DNA of 52,095 nucleotides from Pseudomonadota bacterium (GTDB lineage Bacteria > Pseudomonadota > Alphaproteobacteria > Caulobacterales > Caulobacteraceae): assembly GCA_018241335.1 (NCBI GenBank), contig JAFEEA010000002.1:1-52095 (forward strand), in the 5' to 3' direction. The notes below the pieces were generated by a model that did not search any database, had not been told where the DNA came from, and saw nothing but the letters and a program-made list of their open reading frames with translations. This document shows, one piece after another, positions 36,493 to 44,063 of the stretch. Both the position numbers and the translations under genes were made by a program. Numbering within the stretch: position 1 is the stretch's first letter; each line of letters opens with the position of its first letter.

Positions 36493-37069
36493 TGACCTTA
36501 CTCTCCGCGGGACCGAACTCCCGGCCCGGCGCCAGGCGCTGTCTGAGCTTATCCAAACCACGTTTGACATGGGATTTGACCGTTCCCAGGGGCGTATTCA
36601 AGGCCAAGGCCGCCTCGGCGTGCGAAAGTCCCGCGCCGTAGCACATCGACACGCACAATCGTTCGGCCTCGGACAAGGATTTCAGGGCTTCGTCCAGGTC
36701 TATGCGGTCGGCCTGACCGCCCTCGCCCGGCGTGGCGGCGAGCTCGGCCTCGGGCGCATCGTTCAGCGCGTCCCGCCGCGCCTCGCGCCGCCAGCGCTTC
36801 ACATAGAGCCGGGCCGCGATCCGCTTCACCCAGGCCTGGAAGGTGCCTTCGCCCCGGAAGTCCGAGATCTGCTCGAACGCGGCCAGGAAGGCGTCCTGGG
36901 CCACATCGTCCGCCGTCGCCGGGTCCGCGCCCATGCGGCGCAACAGGGCGCGCACCGGCGAGGAGTGCCGGCGGACCAGCTCGCCGAACGCGGCCCGCCC
37001 GCCGGTCGCCGCCAGGGCGACCAGGTCCAGGTCGTGAGCCGAAGCCGGCGATTTGATGGAGTCCGCCAT
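36485..37069 (-). CDS. RNA polymerase sigma factor, ECF type (cassette A)
   Basis: Sigma-70 family ECF-type factor (194 aa). Region 2 (about 22-90) includes ADDVAQDAFLAAFEQISDFR and TFQAWVKRIAARL; region 4 (about 128-178) includes LSEAERLCVSMCYGAGLSHAEAA followed by the HTH LGTVKSHVKRGLDKLR. Regions 1.1 and 3 are absent. It directs RNA polymerase to alternative promoters, probably in response to an envelope signal relayed by the overlapping membrane protein. It lies 34 nt after the PPEL membrane protein (37104-37529). A paralogous cassette lies directly upstream. Confidence 0.9.
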   Translation of the reverse strand: MADSIKSPASAHDLDLVALAATGGRAAFGELVRRHSSPVRALLRRMGADPATADDVAQDAFLAAFEQISDFRGEGTFQAWVKRIAARLYVKRWRREARRDALNDAPEAELAATPGEGGQADRIDLDEALKSLSEAERLCVSMCYGAGLSHAEAALALNTPLGTVKSHVKRGLDKLRQRLAPGREFGPAESKVNG

Positions 37070-37103
37070 GGCGGCGCCCCTCTCCCCCTCTGGACGCTGA
37101 GGT

Positions 37104-37529
37104 TTAGGCGCGCGGCGCCGAACGCTTGGTCAGCCAGAGAAGCAGGTAGGCGACGCCGATCAGGCCGGGGATCGCCCCCGCGCCTGCGACCGCGCCGCCG
37201 GTGATGTAGGCGCCCTCATAGGTGACGCTGCTGAGCCCGAACCAGAGGCCGTAACCCAACCCCGCCAGGCCCAGGCCGACGGCGATCAGCACCACCGCGC
37301 GGCGCAGGTCGCGCTCCGGCGTCCCCACCGGGGCGGAAACGTCGCGGCGCTGCAGCGATTCGATCAGCTCGGGCGGCACCGGCTGACCCTTCTCGTAGGC
37401 GATGCGAAGTGTCTCGTGCATCCGCACCCGGTCCAGGTGGCGCAAGTACTGAGGCACCAGGATGATGGCCCCCACGAAAATCCAGAACACGGTCGGCACC
37501 AGCCATCCGGCAAGATCACCAAACCACAT
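37104..37529 (-). CDS. DUF6249-like membrane protein with PPEL motif (cassette A)
   Basis: Three-helix membrane protein (141 aa). Helix one is at about 10-29 and is followed by a basic cytoplasmic stretch with AYEKGQPVPPELIESLQ (PPEL at 52-55). Two more helices lie at about 80-100 and 107-133. This motif pattern resembles DUF6249-type proteins of Caulobacterales and sphingomonads. It is the first gene of cassette A and precedes the sigma gene. The related gene at 38652-39263 has the same motif. Function is unknown; a sensory or scaffold role is only a guess from the repeated association. Confidence 0.7.
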   Translation of the reverse strand: MWFGDLAGWLVPTVFWIFVGAIILVPQYLRHLDRVRMHETLRIAYEKGQPVPPELIESLQRRDVSAPVGTPERDLRRAVVLIAVGLGLAGLGYGLWFGLSSVTYEGAYITGGAVAGAGAIPGLIGVAYLLLWLTKRSAPRA

Positions 37530-37660
37530 AGTCGTTCTCCCGATCTCTCTGAACGGCGGAGCCTGACGCCCCGCCTTTGCAGTGTAGAGGCCAGGAGATG
37601 CGCTCGTGGATGCGAAATACAGAATGAAATCTTGGTAAGGCGCTCTAACAGCGAAACCCG

Positions 37661-37680
37661 GTCCCTCACGGGGAGGGTCG
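37661..37680. repeat. Short copy of the GGGGAGGG palindromic repeat
   Basis: This stretch shares CACGGGGAGGG with the arms of the element at 31191-31340. It lies in the 162-nt gap between cassettes A and B, a few bases after the cassette B small membrane gene stop. It may mark the end of the cassette B transcript. The promoter of cassette A should be in the rest of this gap (37530-37660), but no consensus is obvious. Confidence 0.4.
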
Positions 37681-37691
37681 CGGACGACGGA

Positions 37692-37997
37692 TCAGGCTAT
37701 CCGCGGCCTCGCCAGCCACCAGGCCGCCGCGCTCACCGCCGCCGCCGCCGCCAACACCGGACCGGCCGCGCCGAAGCCGCCCGCCAGGCCGTCCAGCACC
37801 TTGACCGCCGTCGGCCAGAAGCCCCAGAGGGCGGTCGCGCCCGCCCCGGCCGCCACCAGCAGGCCCGCGCCGTCCACCAGCAGCAGCCGCCGCGCGATGC
37901 GCTCCTCCACCGCCAGCTCGAAGTGCGCGTCCCGGGCCGGCGCCTCGGTCTCGCTCCACAGGGCGGCCAGGGGATCGTCCTCAAACCCGTCCGTCAT
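37692..37997 (-). CDS. Small membrane protein of sigma cassette B (putative anti-sigma)
   Basis: Protein of 101 aa with an acidic N-terminus (MTDGFEDDPLAALWSETEAP). The segment DAHFELAVEERIARRLLLV then matches the pattern in the cassette A copy, and helices at about 42-60 and 80-97 follow. The start lies inside the sigma gene (17-nt overlap), so translation is coupled. Sequence beyond the EER core has diverged from copy A. The open frame upstream to 38060 is antisense-phase noise within the sigma gene. No recognised anti-sigma domain; the role is inferred from arrangement. Confidence 0.65.
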   Translation of the reverse strand: MTDGFEDDPLAALWSETEAPARDAHFELAVEERIARRLLLVDGAGLLVAAGAGATALWGFWPTAVKVLDGLAGGFGAAGPVLAAAAAVSAAAWWLARPRIA

Positions 37998-38625
37998 GGG
38001 GTCCTCCGTCCGTCTTGTCCGCCAGCAGCGCGACCAGCTTTTCGCGCCCGCGCGCCACATGCGACTTGATGGTGCCCAGCGGCAGCTCCAGCGCCGCGGC
38101 CGCTTCGGCGTGCGAGAAGTCCGCCCCGAGGCACAGGGCCACGGCCGCCCTCTGGTCCGCCGGCAGGGCGGCCAGCGCCGCCGTCAGGTCCAGGCGCGTA
38201 TCGGGCCGCGCCTCCATCGCCGACCCGTCCGGCTGACCGGCCTGGGCCTCCCGCCGCGCGGCCCGCCGGCGCGAGCGCGCCCAGTCCTGGTGCTTGCGCC
38301 AGGCGATGGCGCACAGCCAAGACCGCAGGGACGATTCGCCCTTGAACCGCCACAGCCCCGACCAGGCCGCCACGAAGGTCTCCTGCGCCAGGTCGTCCGC
38401 CTCCGCCGCGTCCCCGCACAGCCGGCGCAGAAAGCTTCGCACCGCCTGCTGGTGCAGCCCGACGATACGGTCGAAGGCCGGCTTGGAGCCCTGCACCGCC
38501 GCCGCGGCCAGGTCGGCGTCGGAGGCGGCGACGCTCGCCGCCGCCAGGCCTTTCGCCGAAGCGCTCGCGGCCGGGGCCCTGCCCGGCCATCCGAGGGCGT
38601 CGTTCAATGTCGCGGATAGGCCCAT
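37981..38625 (-). CDS. RNA polymerase sigma factor, ECF type (cassette B)
   Basis: ECF-type sigma factor (214 aa). Region 2 includes GDAAEADDLAQETFVAAWSG and SSLRSWLCAIAWRKHQDWA; region 4 includes LPADQRAAVALCLGADFSHA and LGTIKSHVARGREKLVALL. It parallels the cassette A sigma along its whole length (DD[VL]AQ[DE], FSHAEAA and LGT[VI]KSHV) with a longer N-terminus of about 45 residues, Ala-rich. It overlaps the following membrane gene and lies 26 nt after the PPEL membrane gene. Separate paralogue with its own target promoters is likely. Confidence 0.9.
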   Translation of the reverse strand: MGLSATLNDALGWPGRAPAASASAKGLAAASVAASDADLAAAAVQGSKPAFDRIVGLHQQAVRSFLRRLCGDAAEADDLAQETFVAAWSGLWRFKGESSLRSWLCAIAWRKHQDWARSRRRAARREAQAGQPDGSAMEARPDTRLDLTAALAALPADQRAAVALCLGADFSHAEAAAALELPLGTIKSHVARGREKLVALLADKTDGGPHDGRV

Positions 38626-38651
38626 GGCCGTCCCTCCCCCTCCTCAGCCGT

Positions 38652-39263
38652 TCACGGCCGCAGCAGGGTGGCGATCAGGGCGGTGATGGCGCTGCCGATC
38701 GTCGCCGCGCCCAGGATGATGGCGGTCAGGAGGAAGGCGTTGGCCGTCTCCCCGAAGGCGTGCTGCGAGGCGTAGCCGAAGCCGATGGCCAGGGCCGCCA
38801 GCCAGACCACCCCGGTCCAGCGCCGATAGGGCGAGCGGTATTGCCAGCGCGCCGCGCGCCAGGCCCGCCGGGCCGCTCGGCGCGCGTAGCGGTCGCCCGC
38901 CCAGAGGGCCGGATCGACCCACACGCCGCCCGCGCCCCAGACGCCCGGCCCGCCCGTCGGCCCCGCGCCGGCTCCAGCCCCCGCGCCAGCTCCCGGCGCC
39001 GGTCCGCCCTGAGGTCCCGCCCACGACGGATAGCCCTGGGCCTGGCTCTTCAGCACCTCGACCAGTTCCGGGGGCGGCGTGCGGCCGCTTTCGGCATAGG
39101 CCTTCAGGGCCGCCAGGGCGTCGCGCCGCTGGCGATAGTGCAGGTACATGCCGATGGTGCTGGCGATCATGCCGCCCACGGGGATGACCAGCACCGCCAG
39201 GGCGAAGATCAACCACCAGGGCGGCGCACCCCAGAAGGCGTTTTCGATCAGGGCCAAGTCCAT
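38652..39263 (-). CDS. DUF6249-like membrane protein with PPEL motif (cassette B)
   Basis: Membrane protein (203 aa) related to the one at 37104-37529. Helix at about 17-40, then a cytoplasmic stretch with YAESGRTPPPELVEVLKSQ (PPEL at 64-67). A low-complexity Gly/Ala/Pro/Trp segment (about 78-115) and a basic Arg/Ala/Trp run (about 125-147) follow, and two helices end the protein. It is about 60 residues longer than copy A because of the low-complexity and basic segments. First gene of cassette B. Function unknown. Confidence 0.7.
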   Translation of the reverse strand: MDLALIENAFWGAPPWWLIFALAVLVIPVGGMIASTIGMYLHYRQRRDALAALKAYAESGRTPPPELVEVLKSQAQGYPSWAGPQGGPAPGAGAGAGAGAGPTGGPGVWGAGGVWVDPALWAGDRYARRAARRAWRAARWQYRSPYRRWTGVVWLAALAIGFGYASQHAFGETANAFLLTAIILGAATIGSAITALIATLLRP

Positions 39264-39356
39264 CGTCGTCTTCCCAAGCCGCGGGACGCCGCGCGTCCGT
39301 TCTACAGCTTAGTCGCCGCCGGCGCCGCGATTGGATGCAGGCCCTTCGAAAACCCG

Positions 39357-39776
39357 TCACGCGCGCCAGGGCAGCAACGCCCTCAGTCTCGCGTCGCGCA
39401 GCCAGAGCCCGCCCCAGGCCAGCAGGCCCAGATAGACGCCGAACAGGACGTGGCTGAACAGCGGATCGCCGACACGCATGTGGGTGGCGACGGCGCCGCC
39501 CATCACCCCGGTCATCAGGATCGCGCCCAGCACCGACGTGCGGGGAAAGACATAGAGGACCAGCGCCGCCAGCTCGATCGGCCCGATCGGGCCCAGCCGG
39601 TCCGGCGTCCAGCCCAGGGGCGCCATGGTCTGCGCCACCACAGGCAGGCCGATCAGCTTGACCGTCACGTCCATGATCATGAAGAGCACGAACACCCCGC
39701 TCAGGGCCCAGCCGGTCCAGAGCATGGCCCGGGGCGTCACGGTGGCGCTCGTCTTGGAAAGGATTTCGGCGGTCAC
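39357..39776 (-). CDS. DoxX-like membrane protein
   Basis: Four-helix membrane protein (139 aa). The N-terminal helix begins WTGWALSGVFVLFMIMDVTVKL; then come GPIGPIELAALVLYVFPRTSVLGAILMTGVMGGAVATHMR and a final pair of helices ending RDARLRALLPWRA. This pattern resembles DoxX-type proteins in which a GxxELA motif follows the second helix. No enzymatic role can be assigned. Start GTG 39776 has AGGAG 6 nt upstream; the open frame continues to 39872. It precedes cassette B with a 93-nt gap. Confidence 0.65.
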   Translation of the reverse strand: MTAEILSKTSATVTPRAMLWTGWALSGVFVLFMIMDVTVKLIGLPVVAQTMAPLGWTPDRLGPIGPIELAALVLYVFPRTSVLGAILMTGVMGGAVATHMRVGDPLFSHVLFGVYLGLLAWGGLWLRDARLRALLPWRA

Positions 39777-39918
39777 GGCGTTCTCCTGGTTTCGAACGAC
39801 CCTCCGGCCGCCCACGCCACTAGGACGCGCCAGGAAGGCCTCGCCCGACACGCCCGTCGCCGATTTATTCAACCATGCCGATACCCCAAGAGGGAGTGTT
39901 GCACTTCGTTTGAGAACT

Positions 39919-39948
39919 CAGGTCCCAGCCTTCGCCGGGGTGAACGGG
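39919..39948. repeat. Dispersed GC-rich palindromic repeat, single copy
   Basis: The stretch from 39919 to 39948 shares TTCGCCGGGGTGA and the GGTCCCAG / GGGCCCCGG-like left half with the inverted pair at 48111-48228. It lies in the 212-nt gap between the DoxX-like gene and the TDT transporter gene, both on the minus strand. Nothing else is recognised in that gap. Confidence 0.5.
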
Positions 39949-39988
39949 TTGGTTGGGGCTCAAACAAAGCTTTGAAGGCCGATAGCCC

Positions 39989-41134
39989 CTAGCCTTCATC
40001 CGCCAGGCAGGGCGAGACGAACAGCTCCCCGCGCCAGGCGCCGGCCGCCGTGCGCGCGGCGACCACCACCCACACCGCCGCCAGGACCGCCACCAGGGCC
40101 TCGCCGAGGCTCGCCAGGGCCGGGATCGGCAGTTGGCGGGCCAGCCTCAGGGTCGCCACGGCGAATACGCCCAGGGGGAAGGTGTAGCCCCACCAGCCGA
40201 TGTTGAACGGCAGGCCGCCGGAGCGCAGGTATCGCGCGGTGATCAGCGCCGCCATGGCCAGCCACCAGAGGCCATAGGCCCAAAGCGCCAGGCCGCCCAC
40301 GAGGCCCAGACCCCGCGCCGCGGCGCCCACCTCGCCGAGGCCGTTGGCCGCCAGGATCGCCGGCGCGGCCTCGCCCAAGACCAGCAGGCCCAGCGCCCCG
40401 GTGGCGATCGGGCCCAGCGACAGCCAGCTCGACGCCGCCATGGCCGCCGGCGGCAGCTTGTGCAGGGCCATGCGCAGGAAGAGGATGCCGAGCACCCCGA
40501 GCGCCAGCGGCACGCTCAGCGCCCACAGGCCATAGCCCGCCGCCAGCACCTGCAGCTTTTCCGCCGGGTCCGTCAGGTGGGGCGCCAGAAGCCCCGCGCT
40601 CACCGCCGCCACCTCGCTGGCCACCATCGGCAGCAGCCACACCGCCGTCATCTGCTCCAGGCCGTGCGACTGGCGGGTGAACATCAGGTAGGGCACGGCG
40701 ACGCCGCAGACCGCGGCCATCACGGCGTCGGCTATCCAAAGCGCGTGCGCCGCCTCCACCGCGCCCTGGCCCCACAAGGGAACGCCGAAGATCAGCATCC
40801 CGTTGACGATCGTCGCCAGGCCCATCGGGATGCAGCCGAAGTACATCGACACCACCGAATGGCCCAGCACCCGCCGCGCCCCGTCGAAGAACAGCACCCA
40901 GCGCGCCGCATAGAGGATCGAGAACAGGGCGAAGAGGCCGATGTTCAGGACCCACAGCCCCTGCGCCAGCGCACGCACCGCCGGCGGCGCGCCCGGCAGG
41001 GCGGCCAGGGCGATGGCCAGGATGCCGGTGCCCATGGTGGCCGCGAACCAGTTGGGGGTGAACTGGCGCACGACCTCGCGGGGGCTGGCGAGGCGCGAGA
41101 AGGGGCGAAGGGCGCTGAGAGGTACGGCGGTCAT
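39989..41134 (-). CDS. TDT family transporter (TehA/SLAC1/sulfite-exporter-like)
   Basis: Integral membrane protein (381 aa) with about ten helices. The N-terminus has FTPNWFAATMGTGILAIAL, the first-helix signature of the telurite-resistance/dicarboxylate transporter (TDT) family, which includes SLAC1 anion channels, Mae1 malate carriers and Ssu1-type sulfite exporters. Which substrate applies here cannot be read from the sequence. Start ATG 41134 (MTAVPLSALRPF) is chosen because family homology begins there; the frame is open to 41191. A LysR gene lies upstream in the same direction, with a dyad in the gap. Confidence 0.85.
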   Translation of the reverse strand: MTAVPLSALRPFSRLASPREVVRQFTPNWFAATMGTGILAIALAALPGAPPAVRALAQGLWVLNIGLFALFSILYAARWVLFFDGARRVLGHSVVSMYFGCIPMGLATIVNGMLIFGVPLWGQGAVEAAHALWIADAVMAAVCGVAVPYLMFTRQSHGLEQMTAVWLLPMVASEVAAVSAGLLAPHLTDPAEKLQVLAAGYGLWALSVPLALGVLGILFLRMALHKLPPAAMAASSWLSLGPIATGALGLLVLGEAAPAILAANGLGEVGAAARGLGLVGGLALWAYGLWWLAMAALITARYLRSGGLPFNIGWWGYTFPLGVFAVATLRLARQLPIPALASLGEALVAVLAAVWVVVAARTAAGAWRGELFVSPCLADEG

Positions 41135-41180
41135 GACCTGGATCCTGCCAAGGGGTCCGACCTTGTCGCGCCACGAGACA

Positions 41181-41231
41181 ATCAATTCCAACGATTGATA
41201 TAGGTCATTTTGTTCTTTGAATTCGATTGAT
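41181..41231. promoter_or_regulatory. Operator-like repeats between lysR and the TDT transporter
   Basis: ATCAAT (41181-41186) and ATTGAT (41194-41199) form an inverted repeat with a 7-nt spacer, compatible with the ATC-N9-GAT/T-N11-A type of LysR sites. CGATTGAT also occurs twice in direct orientation at 41192-41199 and 41224-41231, 32 nt apart (three helical turns). The AT-rich stretch from 41195 to 41231 stands out in this GC-rich DNA. The location, about 50 nt upstream of the transporter start, fits activation by the neighbouring LysR protein. Confidence 0.5.
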
Positions 41232-42109
41232 CAGGGCGCGCCACCGAGACCCAGGAACGCGCTCGCCGCCAGGCTCAGCCGCCGCTCGCGATGGCGAAGG
41301 CGATGGAACGCGCGGGGCGCCACGGCGAAGGGGACCTCCGCCAGCAGCCCCGCGGCCAGGCCGGGCACGGCCACGCTGCGCGACAGCAGGGCGGCCCCCG
41401 CGCCGGCCCGCACCGCCGTCCGGACCGCCTCGTTGGCCGGCAGGGTCATGGCGATGGTCAGGTCGGCCAGGCCGAGGCCCCTCGCCTTCAGCGCCGCCTC
41501 CAGCGCCGCGCGCGTCCCCGATCCGGCCTCGCGCATCACCCAGGCCGAGGCGGTCAGGTCCTCGGGCTCGGCCGCCAGCCCGGCCCAGGGGTGCGCCGCC
41601 GCGACGATCAGGGCCAGGTCGTCGTGGTCCAGCAGGCTGCGCTCCAGCACGGGATCGTCGACCTCGCCCTCGACCAGGCCCAGCTCGGCCTCCCCCTCGG
41701 CCACGGCGCGCGCCACCTGGGCCGTGTTGCCGATGGCGATGTCCAGGTCGATGCCGGGATGGGCGGCATGAAAGGCCGCGAGCCGGGGCGGCAGCCAATA
41801 GCTGGCGATGGTCTGGCTGGCGTGGATCGACAGGCGCCCACGCGCCAGGCCGCTGAGGTCCGCCAGGGCCGTCTCCGCCGCCGCCGCCCGCGCCAGCACC
41901 GCCCTCGCCTCGTCCAGGAACACCTGTCCGGCCGTGTTGAGCCGGATGCCCCGCCCGACCCGGTCGAACAGCGCGACGCCATGGCGCGTCTCCAGGGCTG
42001 CGAGCGCGCTGCTCACCGCCGACTGGGTCAGGTTCAGCGCCCGCGCCGCCTGGGTCACATGCTGGCGCTCGGCCACGGCCAAGAAGATGCGGAGCTGCTC
42101 CAGGGTCAT
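41231..42109 (-). CDS. LysR family transcriptional regulator
   Basis: LTTR (292 aa). The N-terminal winged HTH is at about 1-60 (MTLEQLRIFLAVAERQHVTQ, SQSAVSSALAALE-like pattern), then a linker helix and a periplasmic-binding-fold effector domain from about 88 (SIHASQTIASYWLPPRLAAF). This start of the effector domain is like the CbbR/YeiE branch, and YeiE has been tied to sulfite tolerance in enterobacteria. The TDT transporter follows 96 nt downstream, with repeats in between. The LTTR-exporter pairing suggests anion-dependent control of export. Confidence 0.9.
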   Translation of the reverse strand: MTLEQLRIFLAVAERQHVTQAARALNLTQSAVSSALAALETRHGVALFDRVGRGIRLNTAGQVFLDEARAVLARAAAAETALADLSGLARGRLSIHASQTIASYWLPPRLAAFHAAHPGIDLDIAIGNTAQVARAVAEGEAELGLVEGEVDDPVLERSLLDHDDLALIVAAAHPWAGLAAEPEDLTASAWVMREAGSGTRAALEAALKARGLGLADLTIAMTLPANEAVRTAVRAGAGAALLSRSVAVPGLAAGLLAEVPFAVAPRAFHRLRHRERRLSLAASAFLGLGGAP

Positions 42110-42121
42110 GTGATCAGCGGC

Positions 42122-42472
42122 TCAGGCGAACCTTTCCGCATAGGCGGCCGGCTTGAAGCCCACCAGCAGCGTTCCGCCGCCCAGGTCCAGCACCGGCCGC
42201 TTGATCATCGACGGCTGGGCCAGCATCAGGGCGATGGCCCTGGCCTCGGTCAGGTCCTGGCGGTCCGCCTCGGGCAGCTTGCGAAAGGTCGTTCCGGACC
42301 GGTTGAGCAGGGTCTCCCACCCCACGACCCGCGCCCAGCCCTCCAGCGTCGCGCGCTCGACGCCGGCGCTCTTGTAGTCGTGGAAGGCGTAGGCGACCCC
42401 ATGGCCATCCAGCCAGTCGCGCGCCTTCTTCATCGTGTCGCAGGCCTTGATGCCATAGAGGGTGACGGACAT
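42122..42472 (-). CDS. ArsC/Spx family reductase, YffB-like
   Basis: Glutaredoxin-fold protein (116 aa) of the ArsC/YffB family. The N-terminal MSVTLYGIKACDTMKKARDWL has a single Cys in ACDTMKKA, and the C-terminal PSMIKRPVLDL with the conserved Arg is the family signature. YffB-type proteins are not arsenate reductases in general; glutathione-dependent thiol chemistry is proposed. Start ATG 42472 has no strong RBS but fits the family; the frame is open to 42547. It lies 12 nt upstream of lysR, on the same strand. Confidence 0.85.
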   Translation of the reverse strand: MSVTLYGIKACDTMKKARDWLDGHGVAYAFHDYKSAGVERATLEGWARVVGWETLLNRSGTTFRKLPEADRQDLTEARAIALMLAQPSMIKRPVLDLGGGTLLVGFKPAAYAERFA

Positions 42473-42567
42473 GGGGTCTCCGGACGACGCGGGCGCGCGC
42501 GGGCGCCCCAACCCCACCTTCCTAGCCGCTTCGCCGGCGACTCGCACCGCCCACGAACGTCTCCCGG

Positions 42568-43068
42568 TCAGGCCGCGCGCGCGCCCTGCGGATGGAAGCG
42601 GCGGACGGCCATCCAGCCCAGCACCACCGTCGCCGCCAGCAGGGCCGCCTGGGCGATCAGGAAGGGCGGCTCATTGCCCTTCGGCGCCAGGGCGTTCAGC
42701 GGCGGCAGTTTCTGGAACGCCTGCACCACGCCGACGAAACAGTTCAGATAGAGCGCGACCACGGCGGTGATCACATAGGCCGGCCGCCACGGCCCCTGCA
42801 GGTTCCGCCCATAGAGCGCCACCAGCGCCAGCAGCAGCACCACCAGCGAGATCCCGCCGACGATGTGCGGCGGTCCGATGGCCTTGGAATGGAAGAGGAA
42901 GCCGGTGGCGCTGGTGGCCACGGTGGCGGCCAGGAACACCGCCGTCCATCCGCCGAGCCGGCGGTTGGCGATCATCGCGGCCAGGGCCACCAGGCCGGCG
43001 GCGATGCCGACCAGGCTGATGAGCACGTGCAGCTGCGTGAAGGCGGCGACGGAAAGCCCCAGGATCAT
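42568..43068 (-). CDS. Integral membrane protein of unknown function
   Basis: Membrane protein (166 aa) with five helices (about 8-33, 42-58, 68-85, 95-118, 138-158) and a short basic C-terminus (RRFHPQGARAA). The start MILGLSVAAFTQLHVLISLVG at ATG 43068 has GGAGGA 6 nt upstream. I do not recognise a named domain. It is 95 nt upstream of the ArsC-like gene on the same strand. The 254-nt gap to the divergent TIM-barrel gene contains no other feature I can support. Confidence 0.65.
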   Translation of the reverse strand: MILGLSVAAFTQLHVLISLVGIAAGLVALAAMIANRRLGGWTAVFLAATVATSATGFLFHSKAIGPPHIVGGISLVVLLLALVALYGRNLQGPWRPAYVITAVVALYLNCFVGVVQAFQKLPPLNALAPKGNEPPFLIAQAALLAATVVLGWMAVRRFHPQGARAA

Positions 43069-43322
43069 GTCTCGTCCTCCCCGGCGAAGGCGCGGCGAAC
43101 GCCGTCCCGATCGTGACGCTAGTCCCCCTGCGCACGCGCCCCCAGGGTCGAGGTCGGTGCGCCGGTTCGAAAAGGTCGAGTTCGGACAAACGTGGAGGGC
43201 CGGAACATCCAAGACCGGCGAGCGCGGTCCTGCATGCCGCGCCGGACGATGGACGCGCTTGCGACCCGGCCGCCGAGGGCTATCGTACGGACTTCCTTCG
43301 CCGCCCGATCGCATTGGCGACC

Positions 43323-44063
43323 ATGCCGCCAGACCGCCACGCCGCCCCGCACTTCATCTTCATGCTCACGCGGGACGACCGCACGGCGTCCAATGCTGAA
43401 GCCCTGGCCGAGGACGCCCTGTCCGCCGGCGTCCGCCACATCGGCTTCAAGGACGTCGGCCTGCCCTGGTCCCGCCTCGGCGCCCTCGCCCGCCGCCTGC
43501 GCGACGCCGGCGCCGAGACCTACCTGGAAGTCGTCAGCCTCGACGCGGAACGGGAGCGGGACTCCATCGCCGCGGGGCTCGAGCTCGGCGTGGGCGCCCT
43601 GCTGGGCGGCGTCCATGCCGAGGCGGCGGCCGACGTGCTGTCGGGCGCCGCGATCGCCTACTTCCCTTTCGCCGGCGATATCCGAGGCCATCCCAGCGTC
43701 CTCGCCGGCGCGGCGCCCGCCACCGTCGCCGACGCCCGCCGCCTTTGCGGCCTGAGCCACGTGGCCGGGATCGACCTGCTGGCCTACCGCGGCGCGGGCG
43801 ATGGCGGGGACCTGGCCGCGGAGGTCTGCAAGGCGATCGGCAAGCCGGTGATCGTGGCCGGCTCGATCGACAGTCCCAAGCGAATCCGCGCCGTCGCCGC
43901 GGCCGGCGCGCGCGCCTTCACCATCGGCACCGCCGTGCTCGAAGGCCGCTTCCACCCCGACAGGACATCCCCGGTCGCCCAGCTTCGCGCCGTGGCCGAC
44001 ATCGTCTCGGCCCTGGCCGACCAGGGTGACGGGCGCAGGGCTGCGGGGCCAATCGATGGGTGA
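43323..44063 (+). CDS. TIM-barrel protein of unknown function (phosphate-binding type)
   Basis: Soluble protein (246 aa) with barrel-like alternation. It starts MPPDRHAAPHFIFMLTRDDR at ATG 43323, then shows GVRHIGFKDVGLPW and the C-terminal VIVAGSIDSPKRIRAVAAAGARAFTIG, where the Gly-rich motif matches the phosphate-binding loops of HisA/ThiE/NanE-type barrels. The FIFMLTRDDRT opening is a distinct family hallmark that I cannot tie to a reaction. No neighbouring gene suggests a pathway. The frame is open from 43113, but upstream sequence is not family-like. Confidence 0.55.
   Translation: MPPDRHAAPHFIFMLTRDDRTASNAEALAEDALSAGVRHIGFKDVGLPWSRLGALARRLRDAGAETYLEVVSLDAERERDSIAAGLELGVGALLGGVHAEAAADVLSGAAIAYFPFAGDIRGHPSVLAGAAPATVADARRLCGLSHVAGIDLLAYRGAGDGGDLAAEVCKAIGKPVIVAGSIDSPKRIRAVAAAGARAFTIGTAVLEGRFHPDRTSPVAQLRAVADIVSALADQGDGRRAAGPIDG

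Noticed and set aside
38940..39010. CRISPR-like or tandem repeat in the Gly/Ala/Pro region of the cassette B membrane gene
   Set aside because: The short GGCGCC/GCCCCC repeats are coding low complexity without regular spacers.
39264..39356. Shared GCATCCA heptamer upstream of both sigma cassettes as an autoregulated promoter
   Set aside because: The heptamer occurs before both cassettes, but distance to later matches differs and no GGAAC/CGTC-type pair with correct spacing is found; too weak to call.
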